Shown here piece by piece: positions 1 to 9,426 of a DNA stretch of 64,000 nucleotides. Each line of letters begins with the position of its first letter. Within the stretch, counting starts at the first letter, position 1. The stretch comes from Coriobacteriales bacterium OH1046. Its GTDB lineage: Bacteria; Actinomycetota; Coriobacteriia; Coriobacteriales; Atopobiaceae. A program made the position numbers and the translations under genes. The notes beneath the pieces were generated by a model that did no database searches, had not been told where the DNA came from, and was given only the letters and a program-made list of their open reading frames with translations. The stretch covers positions 434,001 to 498,000 of the forward strand of contig RQYE01000001.1 in NCBI GenBank assembly GCA_004010535.1, in the 5' to 3' direction.

Positions 1-731
1 TCGGTGGCGGCGTCGACGGCGCGGTTGTCGCCGGAAGCGGTGCCGATGCCCATCATCGCGGTGCCGGCACCCTTCATGATGGTGCAGACGTCGGCGAAGT
101 CGAGATTGATGAGACCGGGGACGGTGATGAGGTCGGTGATGCCCTGAGTGCCCTGGCACAGCACGTCATCGGCCATGCGGAACGCCTCGAGCATGGTGGT
201 CTTCTTCTCGGAGAGGTCGAGCAGGCGGTCGTTGGGGATGACGATGAGGGTATCGACGTTCTCGGAGAGCTCGGTGATGCCATCGGAGGCGGAGCGATAG
301 CGTTTGCGGCCTTCGAACGAGAAAGGCTTGGTGACGACGCCGACGGTGAGGGCGCCCACGTCGTTCTTCGCGATGTCGGCGACGATGGGTGCCGCACCGG
401 TACCCGTGCCGCCGCCCTCGCCTGCCGTGATGAAGACCATGTCGGCACCGGCGAGCGCACGCTTGATCTCATCGCGGCTCTCCTCGGCGGCTTCCCTGCC
501 CACTGAGGGGTTGGCACCCGCGCCGAGGCCCTTGGTGATATCGGTGCCGATGTGGACCTTGATATCGGCATCGGAGATGGCGAGCGCCTGGGCGTCGGTA
601 TTGACGGCCACGAACTCGACGCCGCGGATGCCCTCCTCGATCATGCGGTTCACCGCATTGGTGCCGCCTCCGCCCACGCCGACGACCTTTATGACCGCAA
701 GGTAGTTGTTCGGAACGTCGAAAGTGCCCAT
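1..731 (-). CDS. ftsZ: Cell division protein FtsZ, 3' end cut by window edge
   Basis: FtsZ is the tubulin-like GTPase that polymerises into the cytokinetic Z ring. The 243 visible N-terminal residues begin [20 protein letters not shown], followed by a glycine-rich nucleotide site ([10 protein letters not shown]). The tubulin signature [12 protein letters not shown] is at about residues 102-113. The start is the ATG at 731, preceded by a strong AAGGAGG ribosome site. The C-terminal domain and the tail that binds membrane anchors lie outside the window. It is the last gene seen of the dcw cluster, behind ftsQ but separated from it by 215 AT-rich bases that hold a likely promoter of its own. No ftsA is present upstream, as in other actinobacteria, where SepF usually anchors FtsZ. 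Confidence 0.97.
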   Translation of the reverse strand, partial: MGTFDVPNNYLAVIKVVGVGGGGTNAVNRMIEEGIRGVEFVAVNTDAQALAISDADIKVHIGTDITKGLGAGANPSVGREAAEESRDEIKRALAGADMVFITAGEGGGTGTGAAPIVADIAKNDVGALTVGVVTKPFSFEGRKRYRSASDGITELSENVDTLIVIPNDRLLDLSEKKTTMLEAFRMADDVLCQGTQGITDLITVPGLINLDFADVCTIMKGAGTAMMGIGTASGDNRAVDAAT

Positions 732-807
732 GGTTGCGTCCTCCTTCAAAGTGTGCAGACAAACATTCAAGCTCAAGTTAAGATCAAAGCCATACAAAGA
801 GCGCAGT

Positions 808-837
808 ATATTTGCATAAAGCTCCCGAGCGCGTCAA
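808..837 (-). promoter_or_regulatory. Probable ftsZ promoter
   Basis: In the AT-rich ftsQ-ftsZ spacer, read on the minus strand, TTGACG (832-837) is followed after 18 bases by AAATAT (808-813). An overlapping TATACT at 805-810 is an alternative -10 with a longer spacer. A separate ftsZ promoter would let FtsZ levels be set apart from the long dcw transcript. This is inferred from sequence only. Confidence 0.45.
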
Positions 838-946
838 ATTCTTTCATTAAGTCATCATAAGAGCAGGTAGATGCCCTCATCGATACTTCTGCCAACATTA
901 AGGTTAAGCTATAGGATGTATGTTTTACCTGCTGCCGGATCGGCTA

Positions 947-1930
947 TCACGCGCCCGTCCCAGGCTGCACGGTTCCCGAATCGATGCGGCGGTATGAGGG
1001 ACTCGCGGGCACGCGAACGTTGACATAGGTGATCTCACCGGGATACTGCTCGAGGATCTGCGCAAGGACGGCAGCTTTCTGCTCTATCTGCGCAGGTGCC
1101 CCCAACGAAACCTCGATGCCGCTCGAGAGGACGCAGGAGATGCCCTCTATGCTCGATGCCGAGTAATACACCACCTGGGAGCCGATCTGCTCGGGAAGCT
1201 CCCTCACGTAGGTATCCACGGCAAGCAGCACCTCATCGGCGACCTCGGAGCCTGCCGACGGGCTTATCGTCGCAGGCGCATCGGTGACGAAGAGGGCCCC
1301 CTTCTCAGTTGCAAGGGCGGCGGCGGCATCCTTGGCAGTCTGATCTTCTGCAATCGAAAGCGTGGCCGGCTCGAGCCAGACGTTTCCTTCCCCTATATAC
1401 CACGCGAAGGAACTCGAGCCCATAAGCACGAGCGTGGTGATCCTGCGCTCGCGCACCTCGATCCTCAGCTTGTCGGGAAACACGCGATGCACGCTGACCT
1501 CGGCAACCCAGGGGTTCTTCCTCAGGTTCTTCCCTATCGCCTCCTCATCGACATTCAGGAGCGTCGTCCCCTCGACCACGTTGGCCAGATTGGCGATATC
1601 CTCCTGCGTGAGATGCTCGGTAGCTTCGGTGTCGATGGAGACGATGGTGAAGACCGGGAGCATCTTCATGACATAGAACGCGAGGACGCCCGCGACGGCG
1701 AGGATGGCGGCCACGACCGCCAAACGCCCGATGAGGCCGGCCAGCTGCCCTGCGCCCATCCTGTTCGCCCTGCGCTGGCGCGCACCATCGGGCTCGGCAA
1801 GGACGACTCTCTTCGAAGGACCCCGGCGAGTCGGGGAAACCCCGCCGAGGCCGTGCGTGTCTCTCTGCAAAATCCTTGCGCTGCCCTTGGATGTGCGGGG
1901 CGTTGCACGGCGAGGATCGTCTCCGGCCAT
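947..1930 (-). CDS. ftsQ: Cell division protein FtsQ/DivIB
   Basis: This 327-residue bitopic membrane protein belongs to the FtsQ-FtsL-FtsB divisome core that recruits and activates FtsW/FtsI. A basic cytoplasmic region of about 60 residues precedes one membrane segment at about 62-92 (GRLAVVAAILAVAGVLAFYV). A POTRA domain follows (FTIVSIDTEATEHLTQEDI, then NLRKNPWVAEVSVHRVFPDK), and then the FtsQ beta domain. It begins 3 bases after the murB stop, so it is translated with the murC-murB pair. Family-typical residues and the position just before ftsZ make the call secure. The sequence outside the POTRA domain is poorly conserved, as usual for FtsQ. Confidence 0.92.
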   Translation of the reverse strand: MAGDDPRRATPRTSKGSARILQRDTHGLGGVSPTRRGPSKRVVLAEPDGARQRRANRMGAGQLAGLIGRLAVVAAILAVAGVLAFYVMKMLPVFTIVSIDTEATEHLTQEDIANLANVVEGTTLLNVDEEAIGKNLRKNPWVAEVSVHRVFPDKLRIEVRERRITTLVLMGSSSFAWYIGEGNVWLEPATLSIAEDQTAKDAAAALATEKGALFVTDAPATISPSAGSEVADEVLLAVDTYVRELPEQIGSQVVYYSASSIEGISCVLSSGIEVSLGAPAQIEQKAAVLAQILEQYPGEITYVNVRVPASPSYRRIDSGTVQPGTGA

Positions 1931-1933
1931 GGC

Positions 1934-2845
1934 TCACGCTCCGAATCCCAGGAAGCGCACCTCTGGTTCGAGTGCGATTCCATGCGCTTCATACACGCTC
2001 TCCTGCATGGTCTTCATGAGCGAGCATACATCGTCGGCGCACGCCCCGTTCTCGTTCACGATGAAGTTGGCGTGGCGCGCCGAGATGCGCGCGCCGCCGC
2101 AGGAGGCGCCCTTGAGCCCGCATGCCTCGATAAGGGTGCCGACGGAGCGGTCCTTCGGGTTCTTGAAGACCGATCCGCAAGTGGGAACACCTAGGGGTTG
2201 GGTCAGCTTGCGGCGCTTGAGCAACGCCTCCATCCGACGGGCGATCGCGTCCTTCTCGCCCGGCACGAGATCGAAGGTCGCCTCGAGGATGACCTCGTCC
2301 GGAGCGAACGAGGCCGAACGGTAGCCCCAGATGATATCGGATGCCTTGCGGCGCACGAGCCCTTCTCCGGGGCGGGTGACGACGACATCGCGCACCGACG
2401 AGCCGATCCACTCATCGCGGCTGCCCGCGTTCATAGCGAGCGCACCGCCCACGGTACCGGGAATACCCCAGAGGGCCTCGAGGCCTGAAAGGGACGATGT
2501 GAGGGCGCGGTTCACCAGCTTCGAGGTGAGCGTGGCGGCTCCGCAGGTGATAGCCGTATCCTCGACCGAGAGGCGCGCGAATTCGCGTCCCAAGCAGATG
2601 ACGCAGCCTCGATAGCCGCGATCGGAGCAGAGCACGTTCGAGCCCTTGCCGAGGATGACCCAGGGCACCCGCTCGTGGGCCAGCACATCGAGGGTATGGA
2701 CGAGTGCGGTGTAGCTGTGGGCCACGACGATGAGATCGGCGGGACCTCCGATACGCAGCGTGGTCCGTCGGCTCAGCGGCTCGCCTCTGAGGACGTCGGC
2801 GTCGATGGCGCCGGAAAGCTGCATGTAGGCATTGAACATGCTCAT
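1934..2845 (-). CDS. murB: UDP-N-acetylenolpyruvoylglucosamine reductase MurB
   Basis: MurB is the FAD and NADPH dependent reductase that turns UDP-GlcNAc-enolpyruvate into UDP-MurNAc in the cytoplasm. The 303 residues show the FAD-binding half (TTLRIGGPADLIV, VILGKGSNVLCSDRGYRG, LWGIPGTVGGALAMNAGS). They also show the catalytic region with PTCGSVFKNPKD and a conserved C-terminal EPEVRFLGFGA. The start is the ATG at 2845, which overlaps the murC stop as ATGA. The reading frame stays open far upstream inside murC, but that part is antisense noise. The residue pattern fits the short, type II-like MurB class. Confidence 0.96.
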   Translation of the reverse strand: MSMFNAYMQLSGAIDADVLRGEPLSRRTTLRIGGPADLIVVAHSYTALVHTLDVLAHERVPWVILGKGSNVLCSDRGYRGCVICLGREFARLSVEDTAITCGAATLTSKLVNRALTSSLSGLEALWGIPGTVGGALAMNAGSRDEWIGSSVRDVVVTRPGEGLVRRKASDIIWGYRSASFAPDEVILEATFDLVPGEKDAIARRMEALLKRRKLTQPLGVPTCGSVFKNPKDRSVGTLIEACGLKGASCGGARISARHANFIVNENGACADDVCSLMKTMQESVYEAHGIALEPEVRFLGFGA

Positions 2846-4245
2846 GAGGCGTCTGCCCCGGTCATCTGCTTGGCCTCGATGAAGGCCGGGCCGATCTGGG
2901 TGATGTCGCCCGCACCCTGGGTGATGAGCATATCTCCGGGCCTGCAGATCTCGACAAGGAGATCGATGAGGGCGCGGGCATTGGGGACATACGCCACATG
3001 CCCGCATCCCCCGCCCTTCTTGACGGAGTTCGCCACGGTTTTGCCCGACACGCCGGGGATGGGCAGCTCGCCTGCGGAGAATACATCCATGACGAGCAGG
3101 ATGTCGGCCTTGTCGAAGGCGTGCGCCCATTGCTCCTCGAGCGCTTGGGTGCGCGAGTAGCGATGCGGCTGGAACACGCACACGATGCGCCCGAAGCCGA
3201 GCGCGGAGGCAGCCTCGAGCGTGGCCGCGATCTCGGTGGGATGGTGGCCGTAATCGTCGATGACGGTGATACCCTCCACGTCGCCCACATGGGTGAAGCG
3301 GCGGCGCGCGCCCTTGAACTGGGAGAGCGCCTCGGCAGCTCGATCGACATCGGTGCCGAGCGCCTCGGCCACGGCGAGCGCGGCAGTGGCGTTGGCAAGG
3401 TTGTGCGTGCCGGGATTCGCCTGGATGGTGAAACTCGCGATCCCGCCCGAAGGGGTCCTGACCGTGGCGGCGCTCTGGATGCCGTGCGTCGCGCCGGGCG
3501 TGCAGCGGTAATCGCAACCCGAATCGAAGCCGTAGGTGACCACCCGGCGCCCGGTCGAGCGCGCGAGCTCGACCAGATGCGCGGCATCGCCGTTGACCAC
3601 GATGGTCCCGGCGTCGCCGACGAGATCCATGAAGGTGCGGAAGGCCTCCTCGATATTCTCGAGCGTGCCATAGTAGTCGAGATGATCCTCCTCGATATTG
3701 GTGACCACGACGATATCGGGGTCGAGGAAGAGGAAGGAACCGTCGGACTCGTCCGCCTCGCACACGAAGTAGCCGCCCGAGCCGTTGCGGCCGTTGGTGC
3801 CGTAGCCCTCGACCACGCCGCCGATGAGGAAGGTGGGGTCGAGGCCCATGGTGTCGAGCATGGAGGCGATCATGGACGAGGTCGTGGTCTTGCCGTGCGT
3901 GCCCGCCACGGCGATCGTCACCGTATCGAGCGAGAGATAGGAGAGCATCTTGGCGCGGCGCCAGACGGGGATGCCCAGCTCGCGGGCGCGGATGAGCTCG
4001 GGATTGGTCTCGGGGATCGCCGTGGAGATGACCACGACATCGGGGGCGGCGGCATCGATGGTGGGCGCCTCGTGGCCGATATGGACCTCGATGCCCGCGT
4101 CCTCGAGCGCCCGCACGTAGTAGGAGCTCTTGAGATCGGAACCCGTGACCCTGCAACCGCGCTCGTGCAGCACGAGGGCGATGCCGCTCATGCCCGCCCC
4201 GCCGATGCCGATAAAATGCGCGCTGGAAATCTCGTTCGCGTCCAC
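2842..4245 (-). CDS. murC: UDP-N-acetylmuramate--L-alanine ligase MurC
   Basis: MurC is the ATP-dependent ligase that adds L-alanine to UDP-MurNAc, the first peptide-stem step. At 467 residues it has the usual Mur ligase length. The N-terminal Rossmann domain begins with FIGIGGAGMSGIA, the ATP site is GTHGKTTT at about 115-122, and the central domain carries TNIEEDHLDYYG. The C-terminal domain has DDYGHHPTEI and FQPHRYSR. It follows murG after a 179-base spacer, the largest gap within the mur/fts part of the operon. It overlaps murB by 4 bases. Confidence 0.97.
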   Translation of the reverse strand: MDANEISSAHFIGIGGAGMSGIALVLHERGCRVTGSDLKSSYYVRALEDAGIEVHIGHEAPTIDAAAPDVVVISTAIPETNPELIRARELGIPVWRRAKMLSYLSLDTVTIAVAGTHGKTTTSSMIASMLDTMGLDPTFLIGGVVEGYGTNGRNGSGGYFVCEADESDGSFLFLDPDIVVVTNIEEDHLDYYGTLENIEEAFRTFMDLVGDAGTIVVNGDAAHLVELARSTGRRVVTYGFDSGCDYRCTPGATHGIQSAATVRTPSGGIASFTIQANPGTHNLANATAALAVAEALGTDVDRAAEALSQFKGARRRFTHVGDVEGITVIDDYGHHPTEIAATLEAASALGFGRIVCVFQPHRYSRTQALEEQWAHAFDKADILLVMDVFSAGELPIPGVSGKTVANSVKKGGGCGHVAYVPNARALIDLLVEICRPGDMLITQGAGDITQIGPAFIEAKQMTGADAS

Positions 4246-4310
4246 AGCAGCTCCCTCTCCACGGCAGAATCCACGCTCCCCTGAACGTGCAGTACTACTC
4301 TACCCGAAAA

Positions 4311-4327
4311 CGATCCCCTCGGGATCG
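4311..4327 (-). terminator. Hairpin with short T run in murG-murC spacer
   Basis: A 7-bp perfect stem (CGATCCC / GGGATCG, 3-nt loop) lies in the murG-murC spacer. Read on the minus strand it is followed by TTTTCGGG. This resembles a weak intrinsic terminator or pause site upstream of murC, although minus-strand transcription here leads into murC rather than ending an operon. It could attenuate the transcript from the murC side or be chance. Confidence 0.3.
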
Positions 4328-4424
4328 CCGCGGCGCACTTCGCATGGAACCCGTACCCTGCGCGGCATCGCCATGGATCCGTCAACGTAGGCGGGAAGAG
4401 GGGCGCAGCGGTCTTCTATCGGCG

Positions 4425-5525
4425 CTAGCGCGCTGCCTTCTCAACGCAGTCGGCAAGCGCCTGGGCCGCACGGGCGGCGCCGAGCGCGGCCGCAGCATCG
4501 CGCATGAGCGCGCGCTTGGAGGGGTCATCGATAAGCTTGAAAAGCAGTCCCGAGAACGCGGGGGTATCGAGCACGGCATCGCCCAGCATATCGGCGGCAC
4601 CGGCATCCACGAGCAGGTGCGCGTTCAGCGTCTGATGGTCTGCGGTGGCGAAGGGATAGGGGATCAGGAGGGACGGGACGGCTTGCGCCGCGATCTCGGC
4701 GACGCTCGAGGCCCCGGCGCGCGAGAGCACGCAGTCGGCTGCGGCAAGCGCCGCGCCCATATCGTCGATATAGGGGACGACCGTCCAACGGGCCGTCTCG
4801 CCCCCCGTGAGCGCGAGCGCCTCGACGGTCGAGCTGTATCCGTCCTTGCCGGTCGAGTGCAGGATCCTGAGCCTGGGTCGGGCGAGGAGCCCATCCTTGA
4901 GGCCGCACACCGCCTGGTTGATGTGGCGTGCGCCGAGGCTGCCGCCGAAGACGAGCAGCAGCGTCTCATCATCGGCAAGGCCGAGCGCTCCGCGCGCGTC
5001 TTTGCGGGAAGCCGAGATCACGCTCGCGCGGACGGGATTTCCCGTGACGACGATCTTTTCCGCTTTGCCCGAGAACGCGGAGGCTGCTTGGGGGAACGCG
5101 ATGCAGACCGCAGCGGCTCCCTTGGCGGAGACCCTGTTCGCGAGGCCGGCGACGGAGTTCTGCTCGTGGAGAAGGTACGGCACGCCCCTCTTGGCGCACC
5201 AGCGCACAAGCGGCAGCTCCACATAGGCGCCGAAGCCGATGGCCGCATCGGGCGCGCCCTCGGCCGAGAAATGCGCGTCCAACGCGCGCTGCGCGGCAAG
5301 GATCTGCCTCGCGGCCGTGACGAGCGTCCAGGGATGCGATCGGTCGAAGCCCGAGACCTCGATGGGCACGAGCGGAAACCCCGCCTCGGGGACGAGCGTC
5401 GCTTCGAGGCGGCGCATCTGCCCGACGAACACGACCTCGTGGCCGCGCGCGCGCAGTTCCTCCGCCAAGGCAAGGGCCGGGTTGATGTGGCCTGCCGTCC
5501 CGCCTGCTGCAATGGCGACCTTCAT
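4425..5525 (-). CDS. murG: UDP-GlcNAc:lipid I transferase MurG
   Basis: MurG is the peripheral membrane GT28 glycosyltransferase that adds GlcNAc to lipid I, forming lipid II. The 366 residues open with the N-terminal glycine loop AAGGTAGHINPALALAEEL. The C-terminal UDP-GlcNAc site is visible as VFGGSLGARHIN and SRAGASSVAEIAAQAVPSLLIP, followed by ATADHQTLNA. The start overlaps the ftsW stop by 4 bases (ATGA at 5522-5525), so the two are translationally coupled. Length and motifs are normal for the family. Confidence 0.97.
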   Translation of the reverse strand: MKVAIAAGGTAGHINPALALAEELRARGHEVVFVGQMRRLEATLVPEAGFPLVPIEVSGFDRSHPWTLVTAARQILAAQRALDAHFSAEGAPDAAIGFGAYVELPLVRWCAKRGVPYLLHEQNSVAGLANRVSAKGAAAVCIAFPQAASAFSGKAEKIVVTGNPVRASVISASRKDARGALGLADDETLLLVFGGSLGARHINQAVCGLKDGLLARPRLRILHSTGKDGYSSTVEALALTGGETARWTVVPYIDDMGAALAAADCVLSRAGASSVAEIAAQAVPSLLIPYPFATADHQTLNAHLLVDAGAADMLGDAVLDTPAFSGLLFKLIDDPSKRALMRDAAAALGAARAAQALADCVEKAAR

Positions 5526-6970
5526 CGGCGCGTATCCCCTTTCGCGGGCCGTCCGCGCAGGCGATCAGCCGCGCTCGGCCCCAAATCGATGCGTGTCCGG
5601 CTCTGCGCGGAGCCATCGGATGCGTTGCGCGGGCGCGGCGCACCGCCCTCGACGATGGTGAACGAGCCATGCGCCAACTCGGTCGGATGCGCGCCGTAGG
5701 CGGGAGTAGGCATAGGGGAGCTCCCAGCTTGGGGAGTCGAGGCGTACCTCTCCTCCCCGCTGCGCTCGTCGACCTGCCAGCGATCGCGAGCCCGATCATG
5801 GACCGTCTCGGGAAGGCGCGAGGAACGCGAGACCGACACCGTGAGGCCGACGAGCATCAGGCATGATAGGATCGTGGAGCCGCCATAGGAGATGAAGGGG
5901 ACGGGTTTGCCCGTAAGCGGGATCATGCCCAGCACGCCGCAGACGTTCACGAGCAGTTGGATGATGATGAGGCCCGTGCAACCCGAGGCGACGAGGCGGC
6001 CCGCGAGATCGGGGGCGTTCTTGGCGATGCGCGCGCCGGCCCACCCCAGAAGCGCGAAGATTGCGAGCACGCAGATCGTGCCCACGAGCCCGAGCTCCTC
6101 TCCGATGACGGCGAAGATGAAGTCGTTATGGGCCATGGGCAGATACGAGTACTTCTGGCGCGAGAAACCCAGGCCGACACCGAAGAGGCCGCCCGAACCG
6201 AATGCGTAGAAGCCCTGGATGAGCTGGTAGCCATCGCCGTAGTAATCGCGCCACGGGTCGAACATGGTGACGATGCGCGCGCGCGAGTAGTCGTCGCGCA
6301 ATGACAGGACGAGGAAGCCCGCGACGCCGACGATCGCGAGGAAGACGATGAGATTGCGCGGCAAGCCCGCGAGATAGCCCATCACGAGCAGCGTGGCCGC
6401 GAGGATCATCGTGGTGCCCTTATCGGGCTGTGCGAGGATGAGGACGAGCGGGATACCCACCCCGACGCCCATCAGCTTGACGAAGCTATCGAAGGTGATC
6501 GAGGCATCGTCGAAGTAGCGCTGGGCGAGGTTCGCCGCCGTGAGCACGACCGTGACCTTGGCGAACTCCGAGGGTTGCAGGCTGAAGCCGCCGAGGGCGA
6601 GCCAGCGCACGGCGCCGTAGGCATCCTCACCGGAGCCTGAGAGGAAGATCGCGAGGAGCAGGACCACCGTGACGACCCAGATGATCGTGAGGACGGGCCC
6701 CGACCATACGCGGTAGTCGATCCGCGCGAGGACGAGCGCGGCGACGGCTCCCGCAGCCAGGAAGATACCCTGGCGCTTGACATAGAAGGCGGCGTCGAAA
6801 TTGGTCGACTCGGAGATGAGCGAGGTCACCGATGAGGCGGAGTAGATCATGAGGAGGCCGAAGAGCGAAAGAACGGCCACGCACACGCAGAAGATGAGGC
6901 GTGGGGACATGAATCGCGCCGGAACGCCCCTGATCGCACGCTCGCGTTGTCTCGTCTTGCCGCCCGCCAT
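5522..6970 (-). CDS. ftsW: Septal SEDS glycosyltransferase FtsW
   Basis: FtsW is the multi-pass peptidoglycan polymerase that works with the transpeptidase FtsI at the septum. Ten hydrophobic segments are evident from about residue 27 to 375. They include the SEDS signatures LSLQPSEFAK-like (GFSLQPSEFAKV), AQPDKGTT with the catalytic-loop Asp, SYLPMAHNDFIFAVIGEE and GKPVPFISYGGS. A cytoplasmic tail of about 100 polar residues follows, longer than in E. coli FtsW. Such tails bind partner proteins in other actinobacteria. The gene starts 5 bases after the murD stop. RodA is the alternative, but the dcw position favours FtsW. Confidence 0.95.
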   Translation of the reverse strand: MAGGKTRQRERAIRGVPARFMSPRLIFCVCVAVLSLFGLLMIYSASSVTSLISESTNFDAAFYVKRQGIFLAAGAVAALVLARIDYRVWSGPVLTIIWVVTVVLLLAIFLSGSGEDAYGAVRWLALGGFSLQPSEFAKVTVVLTAANLAQRYFDDASITFDSFVKLMGVGVGIPLVLILAQPDKGTTMILAATLLVMGYLAGLPRNLIVFLAIVGVAGFLVLSLRDDYSRARIVTMFDPWRDYYGDGYQLIQGFYAFGSGGLFGVGLGFSRQKYSYLPMAHNDFIFAVIGEELGLVGTICVLAIFALLGWAGARIAKNAPDLAGRLVASGCTGLIIIQLLVNVCGVLGMIPLTGKPVPFISYGGSTILSCLMLVGLTVSVSRSSRLPETVHDRARDRWQVDERSGEERYASTPQAGSSPMPTPAYGAHPTELAHGSFTIVEGGAPRPRNASDGSAQSRTRIDLGPSAADRLRGRPAKGDTRR

Positions 6971-6975
6971 CCCGC

Positions 6976-8388
6976 CTACACCCCGTCCTTCCCGATAAGC
7001 TCGGCGACCAGCCGCTTGAAGGCGCGGCCGCGCTGGACGTAGTCATCGAACTCATCGAAAGACGAGCACGCCGGCGAGAGCAGGACCACATCGCCCGCCT
7101 CGGCACGCCCCGCAGCAGCGAGCAGGGCCTCCCCCATATGGGGCACCTCGACGATCTCGAGCGCACCCTCCCCGGCTGCGACAGCCGCATGCAGGGCGGA
7201 TGCGATGCGCGGGCCCGCCTCGCCGAAGCAGGCCGCGAGCTTGCAGGCCCGCGCGACGGCGGCCGCCATCGATCCGAGCCCGGTACCCTTGTCGTGGCCT
7301 CCGAGCAGGATGAGGATGCGGCCTGCGGGAAACGCGGTGAGGGCCTTTTCCACCGAGTCGGTGTTGGTGGCCTTGGAATCGTTGATGAAACGCACGCCGC
7401 TCCGCTCGCCGCAGGGTTCGATGCGATGCTCGAGCGCGGTGAATGCGGCAAGGCCCGTGCGGATATCCTCGTCCGCGACGCCCGCCTCGAGCGCGAGGGC
7501 CGAGGCGGCGAGTGCGTTCTGGATGTTATGCTCGCCTTGGAGGGGAAGCTCGCCCGTGGCGAGCAGCGCATGCTCCACCCCGTCGAGACGCACGACGAGG
7601 CGTCCATCGCGCGCGAAGGCGGCGCAGGGGCCATCGGGCTCGGCATGCACATCGAGCGCGCAGGTACGCACGCCGCGTGCACCGAGACGCCCGATGATGG
7701 CGCGGCACCACCTATCCTCACGCGAGACGACCGCGAGATCGCCCGCACCCATGTTGGCGAAGATGCGCTCCTTGGCCGCAGCGTACGCTTCGAGGGAACC
7801 GTGCCAATCGATGTGATCGGGGGTGATGTTGAGCAGGCAGGCCGCACGCGGATGCAAGAGGCGCGTCTCGGCGAGCTGGAAGCTCGAGAGCTCGGCGGCG
7901 AACCAGCTCCCTGCAGGACGCGCAGCGATCTCGGCGCTCACGGAATCGCCGATATTGCCCACGAGGCGCACCGCGCGGCCCCCCGTGCGCAGAAGATGCC
8001 CCACGAGCGCGGTCGTGGTGGTCTTGCCGTTGGTTCCGGTCACGGCGATCCAGCGCTCGGGGCTCTCGCGCCACGCGAGCTCGGGCTCGCCGATGACCTC
8101 GGTGCAGCAGGAGAGCGCAGAGCGGAAGAATGAGGCATGGGGCGGGATGCCGGGCGAGGCGACGGCGAGATCGTAGCATCCCGCGATATCCTCGGTGCCG
8201 AAGATCACACGTGCGCCGAGAGCCTCGAGGGCACGCGTTTCGTCATCGGGCGCAGCGTCGAGCCCGGCATAGGCGTCGAGCACGCTCACGCGCCCGCTCC
8301 CGAGAAGGCCCGCCAGATAGCGGGTTGCCGCGCGACCGGCGCGGCCCAGGCCCAAGACGCAGACAGCTCCGTATCCCTCCATGGCCAT
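6976..8388 (-). CDS. murD: UDP-N-acetylmuramoyl-L-alanine--D-glutamate ligase MurD
   Basis: MurD is the cytoplasmic Mur ligase that adds D-glutamate to UDP-MurNAc-L-Ala. The 470 residues show an N-terminal dinucleotide-type domain (VCVLGLGRAGRAATRYL) and the ATP site VTGTNGKTTTTALV. The middle domain carries NITPDHIDWHGS, and the C-terminal domain has FINDSKATNTDS and LILLGGHDKG. These last motifs distinguish MurD from MurC, E and F. It begins 3 bases after the mraY stop. The N terminus is MAMEGYG, and either ATG is possible. Confidence 0.96.
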   Translation of the reverse strand: MAMEGYGAVCVLGLGRAGRAATRYLAGLLGSGRVSVLDAYAGLDAAPDDETRALEALGARVIFGTEDIAGCYDLAVASPGIPPHASFFRSALSCCTEVIGEPELAWRESPERWIAVTGTNGKTTTTALVGHLLRTGGRAVRLVGNIGDSVSAEIAARPAGSWFAAELSSFQLAETRLLHPRAACLLNITPDHIDWHGSLEAYAAAKERIFANMGAGDLAVVSREDRWCRAIIGRLGARGVRTCALDVHAEPDGPCAAFARDGRLVVRLDGVEHALLATGELPLQGEHNIQNALAASALALEAGVADEDIRTGLAAFTALEHRIEPCGERSGVRFINDSKATNTDSVEKALTAFPAGRILILLGGHDKGTGLGSMAAAVARACKLAACFGEAGPRIASALHAAVAAGEGALEIVEVPHMGEALLAAAGRAEAGDVVLLSPACSSFDEFDDYVQRGRAFKRLVAELIGKDGV

Positions 8389-8391
8389 CCC

Positions 8392-9426
8392 CTAGCCCAG
8401 CTGGAAGTACAGGGCGAATCCCACGGCCGCAAACGCAGCCGAGATGATCCAGAAGCGAATGACCACCTTGGTCTCGCTCCAGCCCAGCTTCTCGAAATGG
8501 TGGTGGAGGGGTGCCATGAGGAACACGCGCTTGCCCGTGCTCTTGAAGCTGACGACCTGGATGATGACGGAAAGCGCCTCGATGATGAACAGCCCGCCCA
8601 TGACGAGCGAGGTCGCCTCGGTCTTGGTGAGGACGGCAAGCGCGGCGAAGGCGGCTCCGAGCGCAAGAGATCCCGTGTCGCCCATGAAGATGGTCGCGGG
8701 ATAGGAGTTGAACCACAGAAAGCCCACGCACGCGCCGGCGAGGGAGGCGGCGAAGATGGCAAGGCCGAGCTCCCCGTAGCGGAAGGCGACCATGGCCATG
8801 ACCAGCATCACGACCATGGAGCAACCGCCCGCCAGGCCATCGAGGCCATCGGTGAGATTGACGGCGTTCGAGAGTCCGGCCATGAGCAGGAAGACGAAGA
8901 CGAGGTAGAGCCATGGGATGCGGAGGCCGAAGGCACCCACGGGGATCGTCGTGGTGAGAACCCCCAGATCGATGGAGAAGCCCCCGGGGAAGGCGATCGC
9001 GGGAGCGACATGGCAGACGTTCACCGCATAGAGGCAGAAACCCACCGAGATGGCGATGAGCCCGGCCATCTTCTGCGATGGCGTGAGGCCGAGCGAGCGC
9101 GCGTGGGCCACGGACTCGATATCGTCGAGCAGGCCGAGCGCACCCGTGAGCAGCGTCGCCACCACGGCGAGGATGAGCTCGGGCTTCCAGTCGGCCAAGA
9201 TGAGGCAGGTGGCGAGCATGGACAGCAGGATGATGAGACCGCCCATGGTGGGCGTGCCCTGTTTGGTGAGGTGGCGCCGCGGGCCGTCGGCGCGGATCTG
9301 CTGGCCCATGCCCTCGCGCTTCATCAGGCGGATGAAGAGCGGCATGAGCGCGAAGGCGATGGCGGCGGAAAGTCCGATCGCGATGAACACCTGGTAGGTG
9401 GGATATGACGGGTTGCCGATCATCAT
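8392..9426 (-). CDS. mraY: Phospho-MurNAc-pentapeptide translocase MraY
   Basis: MraY transfers phospho-MurNAc-pentapeptide from UDP to undecaprenyl phosphate, making lipid I at the inner face of the membrane. The 344 residues form about ten membrane segments. Family motifs include GLIILLSMLA after the PTMGG loop, the aspartate pair in LGLLDDIESV, NAVNLTDGLDGLAGG, and FMGDTGSLALGAAFA. The histidine cluster APLHHHFEKLGW and the C-terminal KVVIRFWIIS are also present. It overlaps murF by the ATGA at 9423-9426. All residues expected at the active site are visible. Confidence 0.97.
   Translation of the reverse strand: MMIGNPSYPTYQVFIAIGLSAAIAFALMPLFIRLMKREGMGQQIRADGPRRHLTKQGTPTMGGLIILLSMLATCLILADWKPELILAVVATLLTGALGLLDDIESVAHARSLGLTPSQKMAGLIAISVGFCLYAVNVCHVAPAIAFPGGFSIDLGVLTTTIPVGAFGLRIPWLYLVFVFLLMAGLSNAVNLTDGLDGLAGGCSMVVMLVMAMVAFRYGELGLAIFAASLAGACVGFLWFNSYPATIFMGDTGSLALGAAFAALAVLTKTEATSLVMGGLFIIEALSVIIQVVSFKSTGKRVFLMAPLHHHFEKLGWSETKVVIRFWIISAAFAAVGFALYFQLG

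Noticed and set aside
1934-4156. A 740-codon open frame suggesting a MurC-MurB fusion
   Set aside because: The N-terminal part is arginine/histidine-rich antiframe noise inside murC. MurB homology starts at ATG 2845, which overlaps the murC stop.
2998-4284. Long plus-strand open frames opposite murC and other minus genes
   Set aside because: They are mirror frames typical of high-G+C DNA, with low-complexity composition, no ribosome sites and no domains.
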